Source: Micromonospora musae (GTDB taxonomy: Bacteria > Actinomycetota > Actinomycetes > Mycobacteriales > Micromonosporaceae). Taken from it: a stretch of 64,000 bases of DNA. The notes below the pieces were generated by a model, which saw only the letters and a list, made by a program, of their open reading frames with translations, was not told the DNA's origin and did not search any database. The translations under genes and the position numbers were made by a program. The stretch is taken from contig NZ_RAZT01000005.1 in the NCBI RefSeq assembly GCF_003626635.1, positions 62,001 through 126,000 on the forward strand, in the 5' to 3' direction. This document shows, in pieces, positions 1-8,661 of the stretch (position 1 is the first letter of the stretch; each line of letters opens with the position of its first letter).

Positions 1-70
1 CGGGACACGCCGGGATGGACGGCGATAACTTCATGATCGACCGGACTGGGACGCGGGCGGGGGCCACGGG

Positions 71-970
71 ATGCAGCAGCGGCGGCAGGTGGGTGCGTAC
101 GGGCTCTGCCGCGACGACGGGCGGGTGTTGCTCGTACGCGGCTCCGCCGCCGCCCAATTCCCGGCGGTCTGGCACCTGCCCGGTGGCGTCGTGCCGCACG
201 GCGAACACCCCGCGCACGCCGTGCTCCGCGAGGTGGGCGAGGAGACCGGGCTGACCGTCGAGGTGACCCGACTGCGCGCGGTGCTCGCGGACGTCGTCCC
301 GTTCCCCGACGCGGACGTGTCACTGCACACCGATCGGCTCGCCTTCGACCTGGCCGTCACCGGGGGAGCGCTGCGCGACGGGCCGGCGGGGGTGACCGAC
401 TCGGCCCGCTGGTTCACGCCGCGGGAGGCGGCGGCGGTGCCGCTGGCGCCGTTCACCGCCGAGCTGCTCGGCCTGCCGGTCTCCCCGTTGCCCGCGGGGC
501 ACGCGGGACCCTCCTCCTTCCCGCCGCTCGGCGACCGCCGGCTGCGCTTCGCCGCGTACGGGCTGGTCACCGACCCGCAGGGGCGGGTGCTGCTCACGAT
601 GATCGCCGAGGGGTATCCCGGCGCCGGGCTGTGGCACCTGCCCGGCGGCGGCACGGACCACGGTGAACAGCCCGAGCCCGCGCTCCTGCGCGAACTGGTC
701 GAGGAGGCCGGGCAGCTCGGCCGGGTGATCGAGCTGATGGGCGTGGACAACCTGCACAACCCGGCCGCGTTCGGGCCCGAGGGGCGCCCGCTCGACTGGC
801 ACGGGGTACGGGTGATCTACCGGGTGGTGGTCGAGACGCCCACCGAGGCCCGGGTCACCGAGGCGGCCGGCGGCTCGACGGCCCGCGCGGCCTGGTTCAC
901 GGCCGACCAACTCGACGACCTGCCGTTGACGGACGTCGCTGCCTGGGCGACCGGACAGCGAGTCGGATAA
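71..970 (+). CDS. Tandem Nudix hydrolase (two Nudix domains)
   Basis: 299 aa cytoplasmic protein with two Nudix domains in tandem, about 5-140 and 155-295. Each has a complete Nudix box (G-x5-E-x7-REUxEExG): the first at residues 39-61 with REVGEETGL, the second at about 193-214 with RELVEEAG. Both catalytic glutamate sets are intact, so both halves should bind metal and cleave nucleoside-diphosphate-linked substrates; the substrate cannot be read from sequence. The ATG start follows a weak purine stretch. It stands alone upstream of pssA with 258 bases between, so no operon is evident. The family assignment is firm and the biological role unknown. Confidence 0.9.
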   Translation: MQQRRQVGAYGLCRDDGRVLLVRGSAAAQFPAVWHLPGGVVPHGEHPAHAVLREVGEETGLTVEVTRLRAVLADVVPFPDADVSLHTDRLAFDLAVTGGALRDGPAGVTDSARWFTPREAAAVPLAPFTAELLGLPVSPLPAGHAGPSSFPPLGDRRLRFAAYGLVTDPQGRVLLTMIAEGYPGAGLWHLPGGGTDHGEQPEPALLRELVEEAGQLGRVIELMGVDNLHNPAAFGPEGRPLDWHGVRVIYRVVVETPTEARVTEAAGGSTARAAWFTADQLDDLPLTDVAAWATGQRVG

Positions 971-1228
971 GCCGCACCGCCCGAGCCGGTTCGGGCCCGT
1001 TGGGCTACAGTCGAGGTAGGGAATGATGGATAACGGGCGATGAGGCCCGGGATGCGAACGAGAGAGCCGTCTGAGCGGTATATGGAGATATAAGCCCGCC
1101 GACAGCTATCGCCAAGCGCCGTTCCCTGTGTAATGGTGTACTCCGCACAACGGCTGCCGGGCCGAGAGTGGTCCGGTACGAGACAGCCGGATGCACGTCC
1201 CGAAGACTCATCCGGTGATGGAGGAAGC

Positions 1229-2242
1229 GTGCCGAGAGCCCCATGGCGCCGGCGTCGTACGACTGACAGTCCGCGCCCCGCAGGGCGTCGCTGGGCGGGC
1301 CGGCTCCGCCGCAGCGGCGCGTTCGCCCGGCAGGTTCTGCTGGTCCGGGTGGGCCGGCGTGACGGCGAGCTGACCACAGGCACCGAAACCGCTCTGGTCG
1401 AGCCCCGCTACCGCAGCCGTCGTCGCCGCTACGGGCTGGACCGGTTCAGCCGGGCACAGGTCGAGTCGGTCATGCCGGTCAGCCCGGCGCTGCCGCCGAT
1501 CAGCCCGGCGCTGCCACCGGTGACCGCGCCCGACGACACGGCGGCCGGGTCGATCCCGCTGCTCCCCGGCGAGCGCACCGTCACCCGCCGGGTGAAGTTC
1601 GCATTGGTCAACGCGTGCACGCTGAGCAGCCTGACCCTCGGCATGCTCGCCATCTTCCTGGCCATGCAGGGCGAGGTGCGCATCGCCGCGCTCTCCCTCA
1701 TCGCCTGCGTCGCGTTCGACGGTCTCGACGGGGCGCTGGCCCGCAAACTCGGCGTGGCCAGCCCGTTCGGCGCGCAGATGGACTCGCTGGCCGACATGTG
1801 CTCGTTCGGCCTCGCCGCGCCGGTGGTCGTCTATGCTTCGCTCGCCGGCTCCGTGTCGACCGCCGCCGCGGCCGTCGCGTGCGCGCTCGTCGCGGCCTGC
1901 GCCGCGATCCGGCTCGCCCGGTTCAACGTCAGCCCCAAGGACGGCCGATTCTTCTGCGGCGTGCCCACCACCATGGCCGCGGCCGTGCTCGCGGTGACCG
2001 TGGCCATCGGGTTGCCCGTACCCGGTCCGGTCCTCCTGGCCGGGGTGGCGTTGCTGGCCTTCGCGATGGTGTCCAGCTTCCCGTACGCCAAGCTCGCCCG
2101 GCTGGTGAAGCTGCCGCCGTGGCTGTGGCTCGCCCCGGTGATCGGCGCGCTGGTCGACATCCGGCTCACCTTCGCCCTGATCGTGGTGGGCTACCTGGTC
2201 AGCGGGCCGGTGCTCTGGCTGCGCCAGCGGCGAGCCGCCTGA
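1229..2242 (+). CDS. pssA: CDP-diacylglycerol--serine O-phosphatidyltransferase
   Basis: 337 aa integral membrane enzyme that makes phosphatidylserine from CDP-diacylglycerol and serine. It carries the complete CDP-alcohol phosphotransferase signature D-x2-DG-x2-AR-x8-G-x3-D-x3-D (starting DGLDGALARKLG), followed by several hydrophobic helices. The N-terminal ~110 residues are basic and Pro/Arg-rich and precede the membrane core. I chose the GTG at 1229 because GGAGGA lies at 1220-1225; the frame stays open upstream, and an ATG at 1471 is a possible shorter start. It converges with psd, which uses the product, so the two form a phosphatidylethanolamine pathway pair. The 971-1228 leader holds no other gene I can support. 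Confidence 0.88.
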   Translation: MPRAPWRRRRTTDSPRPAGRRWAGRLRRSGAFARQVLLVRVGRRDGELTTGTETALVEPRYRSRRRRYGLDRFSRAQVESVMPVSPALPPISPALPPVTAPDDTAAGSIPLLPGERTVTRRVKFALVNACTLSSLTLGMLAIFLAMQGEVRIAALSLIACVAFDGLDGALARKLGVASPFGAQMDSLADMCSFGLAAPVVVYASLAGSVSTAAAAVACALVAACAAIRLARFNVSPKDGRFFCGVPTTMAAAVLAVTVAIGLPVPGPVLLAGVALLAFAMVSSFPYAKLARLVKLPPWLWLAPVIGALVDIRLTFALIVVGYLVSGPVLWLRQRRAA

Positions 2243-2282
2243 CCGGGCGCAAGCGCCGCCACACCCCGTACCGGAAAAGAGA

Positions 2283-2307
2283 GAGGCGCCGCGATCCGCG
2301 GCGCCTC
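2283..2307. terminator. Bidirectional terminator between pssA and psd
   Basis: Perfect 11-bp inverted repeat (GAGGCGCCGCG / CGCGGCGCCTC) with a 3-base loop, flanked by purine-rich bases on the left and a pyrimidine run (TTCTCG) on the right. It sits midway between the convergent 3' ends of pssA and psd and can serve both strands. Confidence 0.8.
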
Positions 2308-2322
2308 TTCTCGTCGTTCGGC

Positions 2323-3576
2323 TCAGAGCCAGCGGGCGATCACCGTCGTGCCACCGACCACCTTGTCGCCGGGGCCGACGAGCGGCTCCGCCGCATCGGC
2401 CGGCAGGTAGACGTCGGTACGCGAGCCGAACCGGATCAGCCCGAAGCGCTCGCCCTTGGCCAGCAGCGACCCGATGGGCACCCGCTGCACGATCCGACGG
2501 GCGATCAGGCCGGTGCGCTGCGCCACCACCACCGTGCCGTGCACCGTGTCCAGCACCGTGTACGCGGCCACGTTGTGCTCGGCGTCCGGCTTCATGGCGT
2601 TGACGAACCCGCCGTCGGCCACGAAGTAGTCGACCACCTTGCCGGCCACCGGAGCACGGTTGACGTGCACGTCGAGCACCGACAGGAAGACCGCGACGCG
2701 CAGCCACTCGCCGTCGCCGAAGCGCTCGTCGTGCAGGCGCTGCACCGACAGCACCTGGCCGTCCGCGGCGGCCACCACCGCCGCCGGGTCCTCGGGCACG
2801 TCCCGCTCCGGGTCGCGGAAGAACGCGGCGACCGGTGCGGCGGCGAGGGCCGGCAACAGCCAGAGCTTCGACTTCGGCCGGGTCAGCCGGGCCAGCGCGG
2901 CCAGACCGAGGCTGATTCCGGCCGCCGCGACCCCGTTGGAATCGATGTGCATGGTCCGGGTCAGCGGCACGCTCGACGGCCGGTGCGCGGCGGCGAGCCG
3001 ATCCGCCGTGGCCGGGCTCGCCGGGCTGAACCGGAGCCGGTGCAGACGTACCGGCGGCGAGTTGCGCAGCACCAGGTCGACGCCGACGCCGTGCAGGGCG
3101 CTCTGCCGCTCGAGCTCCGCCGCCGCGCCCAGGGTCCGGCCCGGCCCGGCGGCGGTCGCCACGCTGAGCACCGCCCCGGCGTTGAGGTACTTGGTGAGGG
3201 TCTCGATCGTGGTCCGGGTCTCGTCGGCGGTGCCGAGCAGCGGCTCGGCCGCGATCACCACCTCGGCGGGGTCGGCCTCGGTGAGGGAGTCGACCACCCG
3301 GACCCGGTCGGCGACCCACCGACCCTGGGCGGTGACGTGTTCGCGCAGGGCGGCGGTGGACCCTCCCTCGGCGGCCACCACGGTGAGCCGGTCACCGGGC
3401 AGCAACGCCTCGATCGCCGCGGCCAGCACCGCGGACTGCGGGTTCACGCCGACCAGCAGCGCGGCCTTCGAGTCGTTGAGCCGGGCGAGCTCGGTGACGA
3501 GGGTACGGGCGGCTCGCTCGCCGATGCGGACCGGACCGGGCCGGCCGGGGGTACGCACGGCGGGGGACTGGGTCAT
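2323..3576 (-). CDS. psd: Phosphatidylserine decarboxylase with N-terminal methyltransferase-like domain
   Basis: 417 aa. The C-terminal ~190 residues are a phosphatidylserine decarboxylase of the short archaeal type: DVHVNRAPVAGKV, the AEHN segment, and the self-cleavage site at Gly384-Ser385 within FGSRTDVYLP, where the pyruvoyl group would form. It would convert PssA's product to phosphatidylethanolamine at the membrane. The first ~190 residues are an added domain with alternating strands and helices resembling a class I methyltransferase fold (LLVGVNPQS replaces the usual glycine-rich loop). The ATG at 3576 was chosen because upstream codons are arginine-rich and unlike protein. The decarboxylase call is firm; the N-terminal role is unknown. 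Confidence 0.88.
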   Translation of the reverse strand: MTQSPAVRTPGRPGPVRIGERAARTLVTELARLNDSKAALLVGVNPQSAVLAAAIEALLPGDRLTVVAAEGGSTAALREHVTAQGRWVADRVRVVDSLTEADPAEVVIAAEPLLGTADETRTTIETLTKYLNAGAVLSVATAAGPGRTLGAAAELERQSALHGVGVDLVLRNSPPVRLHRLRFSPASPATADRLAAAHRPSSVPLTRTMHIDSNGVAAAGISLGLAALARLTRPKSKLWLLPALAAAPVAAFFRDPERDVPEDPAAVVAAADGQVLSVQRLHDERFGDGEWLRVAVFLSVLDVHVNRAPVAGKVVDYFVADGGFVNAMKPDAEHNVAAYTVLDTVHGTVVVAQRTGLIARRIVQRVPIGSLLAKGERFGLIRFGSRTDVYLPADAAEPLVGPGDKVVGGTTVIARWL

Positions 3577-3745
3577 GTCGGACGGGCTCCTGACGGGGTA
3601 GACACGGCAAGCGCGGGACGGGCCGCCGCGGCGGGGTGGGATCGACCCACGAAGGCGGAAACTCCATCGGCCAGCATAGGCGTCCCCGCGTGCCGATCGC
3701 ACCGCCGCCGAGGGGCCGGGTCGAGCACCCTCCCCGCCGGGCCGA

Positions 3746-3789
3746 GGGTCTGTTTCACAAGGCTCGCCCGAACCTTATGAAACAGACCC
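3746..3789 (-). terminator. Hairpin downstream of the small membrane protein gene
   Basis: Inverted repeat GGGTCTGTTTCA / TGAAACAGACCC (12 bp), continued inward by four more pairs after one mismatch, with a 10-base loop. It starts five bases past the stop codon of the 3794-4456 gene on the minus strand and separates that gene from psd. Likely an intrinsic terminator, though no long T tract follows. Confidence 0.6.
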
Positions 3790-3793
3790 CAGG

Positions 3794-4456
3794 TCAACGC
3801 CGCGGGTCGTCCCCGTCGTCGGGGCGAGTCGACCCGGGAGCGCCCACGCCCTCCGGGCCACCGCCCGACCGCTGCTCGGCCGGCCCGCCGACGACAGTCC
3901 CGGTCGGCCGCTCGTCGACGCCGTCCCCCCGGTCGGGACCGGCAGCCGTCTGATCGATGGTGGTCGTGCTGACCTCCGCCCGGTCGAGGGCAATCGTGGC
4001 CGGGTCCGCCGGTCGCCCGTCGTCGTCCGGCCGGATCTCGGCCGTGCGGTCCACCTGCCAGGCCGGATGGATCGCGCCGGTGGCCGGCTGGTCCGGCTCC
4101 CAGCCGGGGAGGATCCCGCCGGAGACGGGCTGGTCCGGGTGCCATCCGGGGTTCACTCCGGTGGCCGGAAGGTCGGCCCGCGGCTCCCCGGCGGCCGGCG
4201 CGCTCGCCCGCTCGGCCGCGGTCACGTCCGGGGCCGGTTGGGCGTCGGCCGGGGCCACCTCCCGGTCGGCGTGCCGGCCCGAGCGGAGCGCGCCCACCAG
4301 ACCGAAGACCCCGATCAGGATCAGCCCGCCGGCGAGGAACCAGCCGACCGGGGGTAGGGCGAGCCCGAGGATCTTGCCGGAGAGCCACCAGGCGGCGAGC
4401 GCCAGGAAGAGCAGCCCGAAGGCGAAGGAGACGAGATCGGTACGGTGCGCCTTCAT
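3794..4456 (-). CDS. Small two-helix membrane protein with acidic repeat tail
   Basis: 220 aa. After a short charged N-terminus come two hydrophobic segments (about 8-27 and 33-55, beginning SFAFGLLFLALAAWW), reminiscent of the LiaI/LiaF-type transmembrane unit. A ~160-residue hydrophilic tail follows, with imperfect repeats of the type NPGWHPDQPVSGG, ILPGWEPDQPATGA, IHPAWQVD. Its ATG overlaps the stop codon of the upstream PspC-type gene (ATGA at 4453-4456), so the two are translationally coupled. The context suggests a partner in an envelope-stress complex. No enzymatic motif is seen. Confidence 0.75.
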   Translation of the reverse strand: MKAHRTDLVSFAFGLLFLALAAWWLSGKILGLALPPVGWFLAGGLILIGVFGLVGALRSGRHADREVAPADAQPAPDVTAAERASAPAAGEPRADLPATGVNPGWHPDQPVSGGILPGWEPDQPATGAIHPAWQVDRTAEIRPDDDGRPADPATIALDRAEVSTTTIDQTAAGPDRGDGVDERPTGTVVGGPAEQRSGGGPEGVGAPGSTRPDDGDDPRR

Positions 4457-6510
4457 CGGGTCACCACCAGGCTTCCGGCATTGATGTGGACGAAGAGGCG
4501 CAGGGTGCCGCCGCCGGCGCCGTCCGCGCCGAGGTCGCTGAACTCCCGGGATCCGCCGGCTGCCCCGGCTTGGTGTTGCCCGAAGACTGTCGCGTCGCCG
4601 GCGTTGACGTCGGTCACCGTGGTCACGTCGACGTTCTGCGGCACCACGACCGTGCCCTGTCCGAAGTTCACCGAGACGGTGATCTCGGCGTTGTGCCCGG
4701 CGAAGTCGACCGAACGCAGGTCCAGCACCGCGTCACCGAAGCTGTTCTCGTAGCGCGTGGCGAGGTCCTGGTAGCTCGACGGAGCCCAGGTCACCGCGCC
4801 GTCGACGCCCCGGAACCGGTCGTACGACTCGGCCACCGTCGCCACGGCGAGCGCGGCGGCGGTCACCAGACCGAGCGCGATCAGCCAGCGGGCCCGGCCG
4901 AACCAGGTGCCGACCAGCAGCCCGACCCCGATGGTGGCCAGCGCCGCGGCGAAGTATGCCGACGCGCCGACGTCGAAGACGTTGAGCAGGTCGAGGATGA
5001 CGACCAGGCCGAGCGCCAGGAAGATCAGGGAGAAGGTCACCGCGCCGAGCGCCGAGCGCTCCTTCGGGCGCTTCGGTGGCTTCGGCGGTTTCGGTGGCTT
5101 CGCCGGCGGAGCGGCACCCGGGGACTGGGTCGCGTACGGGCCGTGCGGGGCGAACGGCGGACGGTAGCCGGTCGGCGGCATCGGAGCGGTGGGGGTGTGC
5201 CCGCCGCCCGGCTGGCCCCCGCCGAAGGGGTCGGACGCGGGCCCGGTCGGCGCCGGCCAGCCGGGTGCCCCCGGGGCCCCCCACTGGGGTGCGGTCGGCT
5301 GGGCCGGCGGCCAGCTGGGCAGCTCGGCGGTGCGGTCGGCGGGCTGCCCGGAGACCGGTGCGCCGGCCTGGGGCTGGGGAGCGCTCCCCCCGTGCGGAGC
5401 GATCACCTCCCGGGCCTCCGGCCCCGGCGAGGGCTGGGGCTGCGGGCCGACCCCGGGCGCGGGCGCGCCGGGCATGGCGCTCAGGTCGGCGGTGGGTGGT
5501 GCGGCGTACTGGGTCGGCGCGGGGTAGCTGACCGGGGGCACCGGGCCGGGCGGCGCGGGTGGTGGCCCGGCCGGGGCGGGCTGGGAGCGTCGGTGCCCGC
5601 GGTTCAACAGCAGCGCCCCACCGATCAGGATGGCCGCGCCGAGCAGCACCGCGCGGAAGGCGTCGGTGACGATGTAGCCGAAGCCGACGGCCGCGACGAT
5701 GCCGAGCACGATCACGGTGACCGGCGACATGCTGGACCGGCCGCGGCCGAGCATCGACTCGATCGGTGACGCGGTGTCGCCCTCGCCGGGGATGATCAGC
5801 CACGCGGCGATGTAGACCAGGATGCCGACCCCGCCGAAGAAGCCGAGCACCGCGAGGAGCACCCGCCAGAGCACCGGGTCGGTGTTGGTGGCGCGCCCGA
5901 TGGCGGCGCAGACACCGGCCAGGTAGCGCCCGTCGCGCGGGCGGACCAGCCCGTACCGCGTGGTGAATCCGAACGCGCCGGGCGGGGGGCCACCGGCCGC
6001 GCCACCCGGGCCGCCCGGCGGTGGCGGCGGGGTACCCCCGCCCCCGCCCCCGCCCCCGCCGCCGGCGAACCCGAAGGCCGGACCGGGGTCGCCGCCTCCT
6101 GACCCGAAGGCCGGACCGGTGCCGCCGCCACCGAATCCGGAGGCCGGCCCGGTGCCGCCGCCACCGAATCCGGAGGCCGGCCCGGTGCCGCCGCCACCGA
6201 ATCCGGAGGCCGGCCCGGTGCCGCCGCCACCGAATCCGGAGGCCGGCCCGGTGCCGCCGCCTCCGGGCCCGAAGGCCGGACCGGTGCCGCCCGGGCCGAA
6301 GCCCGGGGTGGGGCCGGCGCCGGCCGTCTCCGGACCCGGTCCGTACCAGGCCGGTCCCGACCCGGCGTCCGTCGGTCCGGGCGCGGGGCCCGCGCCGGGC
6401 GGCGGGCCGTCCGGTGCGGGTCCCGTCCAGCCGGGGGAGGCGGGCGGAGGCGTCGCTCCGCCCGGCGGTGCCACCCCTGCGCGGGGCGACTGGGCAGCTT
6501 CCTCGGTCAT
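4453..6510 (-). CDS. PspC-domain membrane protein with LiaF-like C-terminal domain
   Basis: 685 aa. Layout: Pro/Gly-rich N-terminus with an 11-residue repeat array (about 88-131); PspC domain at about 187-245 (YGLVRPRDGRYLAGVCAAIG followed by a helix ending AAWLIIPGEGD); a second hydrophobic pair near 265-305; a long Pro-rich linker; a multi-helix block around 490-570; and a C-terminal beta-rich domain (about 595-685) with ITVSVNFGQGTVVVP and a final strand typical of LiaF/toastrack domains. Known systems combine PspC, LiaF-type domains and a two-component system to sense envelope damage. It is divergent from just such a kinase/regulator pair and is coupled to the downstream membrane gene. 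Confidence 0.85.
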   Translation of the reverse strand: MTEEAAQSPRAGVAPPGGATPPPASPGWTGPAPDGPPPGAGPAPGPTDAGSGPAWYGPGPETAGAGPTPGFGPGGTGPAFGPGGGGTGPASGFGGGGTGPASGFGGGGTGPASGFGGGGTGPASGFGGGGTGPAFGSGGGDPGPAFGFAGGGGGGGGGGTPPPPPGGPGGAAGGPPPGAFGFTTRYGLVRPRDGRYLAGVCAAIGRATNTDPVLWRVLLAVLGFFGGVGILVYIAAWLIIPGEGDTASPIESMLGRGRSSMSPVTVIVLGIVAAVGFGYIVTDAFRAVLLGAAILIGGALLLNRGHRRSQPAPAGPPPAPPGPVPPVSYPAPTQYAAPPTADLSAMPGAPAPGVGPQPQPSPGPEAREVIAPHGGSAPQPQAGAPVSGQPADRTAELPSWPPAQPTAPQWGAPGAPGWPAPTGPASDPFGGGQPGGGHTPTAPMPPTGYRPPFAPHGPYATQSPGAAPPAKPPKPPKPPKRPKERSALGAVTFSLIFLALGLVVILDLLNVFDVGASAYFAAALATIGVGLLVGTWFGRARWLIALGLVTAAALAVATVAESYDRFRGVDGAVTWAPSSYQDLATRYENSFGDAVLDLRSVDFAGHNAEITVSVNFGQGTVVVPQNVDVTTVTDVNAGDATVFGQHQAGAAGGSREFSDLGADGAGGGTLRLFVHINAGSLVVTR
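6118..6249. repeat. Four perfect 33-bp tandem repeats inside the PspC gene
   Basis: Four identical consecutive 33-base units (6118, 6151, 6184, 6217), with degenerate copies on both sides (e.g. 6250-6282). Each unit keeps frame and encodes an 11-residue GTGPASGFGGG-type module on the minus strand. Perfect identity including third codon positions indicates recent expansion and a likely length polymorphism. Confidence 0.93.
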
Positions 6511-6629
6511 GCTTCCGATCCTGCTGCTTCACCCGCCCGAGTGACCTCAGGAGCCGACCCTGACGGCACCCTGAGATCCCGGGGCGGGAATGTCGGGGGC
6601 GTCCCCGTGGTCGAGACCCGTCGCAGCGT

Positions 6630-7958
6630 GTGACGATCGAGCGGTACCACCGTCAGGTGCCGGCCGCACCGCCACGGCCCGGCGCCGTCGCCGCGACGAG
6701 GGAGCCTCCGATCAGCAGCGTCAGCCCGCCACCGCGCCTCTACCGCGCCCCGGAGCACCGGATGGCCGCCGGGGTGGCCGCCGGTATCGCCGAACATCTC
6801 GGCATCTCGGTGCTGCGGGTACGGGTGGCCTTCATGGTCCTGCTCGGGCTGAGCGGGCTCGGCCTGCTGCTCTACGCGGCCTTCTGGGCGGTGGTGCCGC
6901 TGCGACCCGGTGACACCGGCGTGCCGCCGCGTCGTGACGTGGCGCAGCTGTTGCCGTTCGTGGCGATCGGGCTCGGTGTCCTGCTGGTCCAGGTGATGGT
7001 CTTCGACTCGATCGGCGCGGCCGGCACCGCCGGCTGGCTGGTGGCGATCATCGCGGTGGGCGCGGGGGTGATCTGGCACCAGTCGGCGCCCGAGCGGCGT
7101 CGGCGGTGGGGCGAGTCCCTGCCGGTGCCGTGGCTCGGCGCCGTGGTCGAGGAGAGCGACCGGCGGGCGTTCGTGCTCCGCTTCATCGGTGGCGGGGTGC
7201 TGGTCGCGGTCGGCATCATCGGGGTCGCCGCCGTCTACTCCCCGGCCCAGAACCTCGACGCGGTGATCAACGGCGTCATCTTCGCGCTGGTCGGCCTCGC
7301 CGGGGTGGGCGTGGTCGCCGCGCCGGTGCTGTGGCGGACGTACAACCAGCTCCGCTCGGAGCGGGAGGGACGCATCCGCGAGCAGGAGCGGGCCGAGCTC
7401 GCCGCGATGGTGCACGACCAGGTGCTGCACACCCTGGCCCTGATCCAGCGCAACGCCGGCGACGTGAAGACGGTGCAGCGGCTGGCCCGGGGTCAGGAGC
7501 GGTCGCTGCGCAACTGGCTCTACAAGCCGACCGCGTCACCGACCGAGCGGTTCGCGGCCGCGTTGGAGCAGGCCGCCGCCGAGGTCGAGGACACCTTCGC
7601 GATCAACGTCGAGGCGGTGGTGGTCGGCGACCGGGAGACCGACGAGCGGGTCGGCGCGCTGGTCGCCGCCGCCCGCGAGGCGCTGGTGAACGCCGCCCGG
7701 CACGCCGGGGTGCAGACCGTCTCGCTCTATGCCGAGGTGGAGCCCGAACAGGTCAGCGTCTTCGTCCGGGACCGGGGGAAGGGATTCGACCCGGATACGG
7801 TGGAGGACCACCGGCACGGGGTACGTGGTTCGATCGTCGGACGGATGAGTCGGCACGGCGGGCGGGCCGAGATCCGGTCCGCGCCGGGGGAGGGCACCGA
7901 GATCCGGTTGATCCTGCCGATCTCCCGGGACTCGTCCACAGCGGAAAGGGACAGATGA
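6630..7958 (+). CDS. Sensor histidine kinase with N-terminal PspC domain
   Basis: 442 aa membrane kinase. Residues ~36-96 form a PspC domain (YRAPEHRMAAGVAAGIAEHL and a membrane helix ending FWAVVPLRP); more hydrophobic segments follow to about residue 235. The dimerisation/phosphoacceptor helix contains MVHDQVLHTLALIQ with His262 as the likely phosphorylated residue, and a HATPase domain follows with N-box REALVNAARHAG (~350) and a G-rich lid. This is the NarL/LiaS (HisKA_3-like) class. The start is GTG at 6630; later starts inside the Pro-rich N-terminus are possible. Its stop overlaps the regulator ATG. It probably senses envelope state with the divergent PspC/LiaF-like protein. Confidence 0.88.
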   Translation: MTIERYHRQVPAAPPRPGAVAATREPPISSVSPPPRLYRAPEHRMAAGVAAGIAEHLGISVLRVRVAFMVLLGLSGLGLLLYAAFWAVVPLRPGDTGVPPRRDVAQLLPFVAIGLGVLLVQVMVFDSIGAAGTAGWLVAIIAVGAGVIWHQSAPERRRRWGESLPVPWLGAVVEESDRRAFVLRFIGGGVLVAVGIIGVAAVYSPAQNLDAVINGVIFALVGLAGVGVVAAPVLWRTYNQLRSEREGRIREQERAELAAMVHDQVLHTLALIQRNAGDVKTVQRLARGQERSLRNWLYKPTASPTERFAAALEQAAAEVEDTFAINVEAVVVGDRETDERVGALVAAAREALVNAARHAGVQTVSLYAEVEPEQVSVFVRDRGKGFDPDTVEDHRHGVRGSIVGRMSRHGGRAEIRSAPGEGTEIRLILPISRDSSTAERDR

Positions 7959-8647
7959 CGATGGCCGAGCAGCCGATGGAACCGGTCGACGGGGCGGGTG
8001 TCCGCGCCGAACGGCTGCGGGTGTTCCTCGTGGACGACCACGCCATGTTCCGCGCGGGCGTACGAGCCGAACTCGGCGCCCACGTCGAGGTGGTGGGTGA
8101 GGCGAGCACGGTGGCCGAGGCGGTCAACCGGATCGCCGCGACCGTGCCGGACGTGGTCCTGTTGGACGTGCACATGCCCGACGGGGGCGGGCGCGCGGTG
8201 CTGGAGGCGATGCGGCGTACCCACCCGCAGGTCAAGTTCCTGGCGCTGAGCGTCTCGGACGCCGCCGAGGACGTCATCGGCCTGATCCGGGCCGGGGCGC
8301 GGGGTTACGTCACCAAGACCATCTCCCCGGACGAGCTGACCGCGGCGATCCGCCGGGTGGCCGACGGGGACGCCGTGTTCAGCCCCCGGCTGGCCGGTTT
8401 CGTGCTCGACGCCTTCGCGGCCCGGCCGGACGCCCCGGTCGCCGACCCCGAGCTGGACCAGCTCACCAACCGGGAGCGTGAGGTGCTCCGGCTCCTCGCC
8501 CGGGGGTACGCGTACAAGGAGATCGCCAAGGAGCTGTTCATCTCGATCAAGACGGTCGAGACGCACGTCTCCAATGTGCTGCGCAAGCTGCAGATGTCCA
8601 ACCGGTACGAGCTGTCCCGCTGGGCGGCGGACCGCCGGCTGGTCTGA
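7955..8647 (+). CDS. LuxR/NarL-family response regulator
   Basis: 230 aa. The receiver domain (about 20-140) has the acidic pair VDDH at 27-30, phosphoacceptor Asp71 in VVLLDVHMP, and the switch Lys in YVTKTISPDEL. The C-terminal LuxR-type helix-turn-helix spans about 165-225 (LTNREREVLRLLARGYAYKEIA...VETHVSNVLRKL). The ATG at 7955 overlaps the kinase stop (ATGA); a second ATG six bases on (7961) is an alternative. It is the cognate partner of the PspC kinase by adjacency and coupling. It could plausibly control the divergent PspC/LiaF-like operon; that is inference. Confidence 0.9.
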   Translation: MTMAEQPMEPVDGAGVRAERLRVFLVDDHAMFRAGVRAELGAHVEVVGEASTVAEAVNRIAATVPDVVLLDVHMPDGGGRAVLEAMRRTHPQVKFLALSVSDAAEDVIGLIRAGARGYVTKTISPDELTAAIRRVADGDAVFSPRLAGFVLDAFAARPDAPVADPELDQLTNREREVLRLLARGYAYKEIAKELFISIKTVETHVSNVLRKLQMSNRYELSRWAADRRLV

Positions 8648-8661
8648 GCGGCGGCTCTTCC

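Noticed and set aside
1005..1228. Riboswitch or small RNA in the pssA leader
   Set aside because: Some short repeats (TATATGGAGATATA) occur, but no stable stem or recognised motif; not supported.
1208..3319. 703-codon open frame on the minus strand across pssA and psd
   Set aside because: It is a shadow of the real genes in very GC-rich DNA: Arg/Gly/Pro/Ala-rich with no domain, and it runs through the shared terminator.
6118..6282. CRISPR-like array in the regularly spaced 33-bp units
   Set aside because: Units are contiguous without unique spacers and are translated in frame as a Gly-rich repeat; no cas genes.
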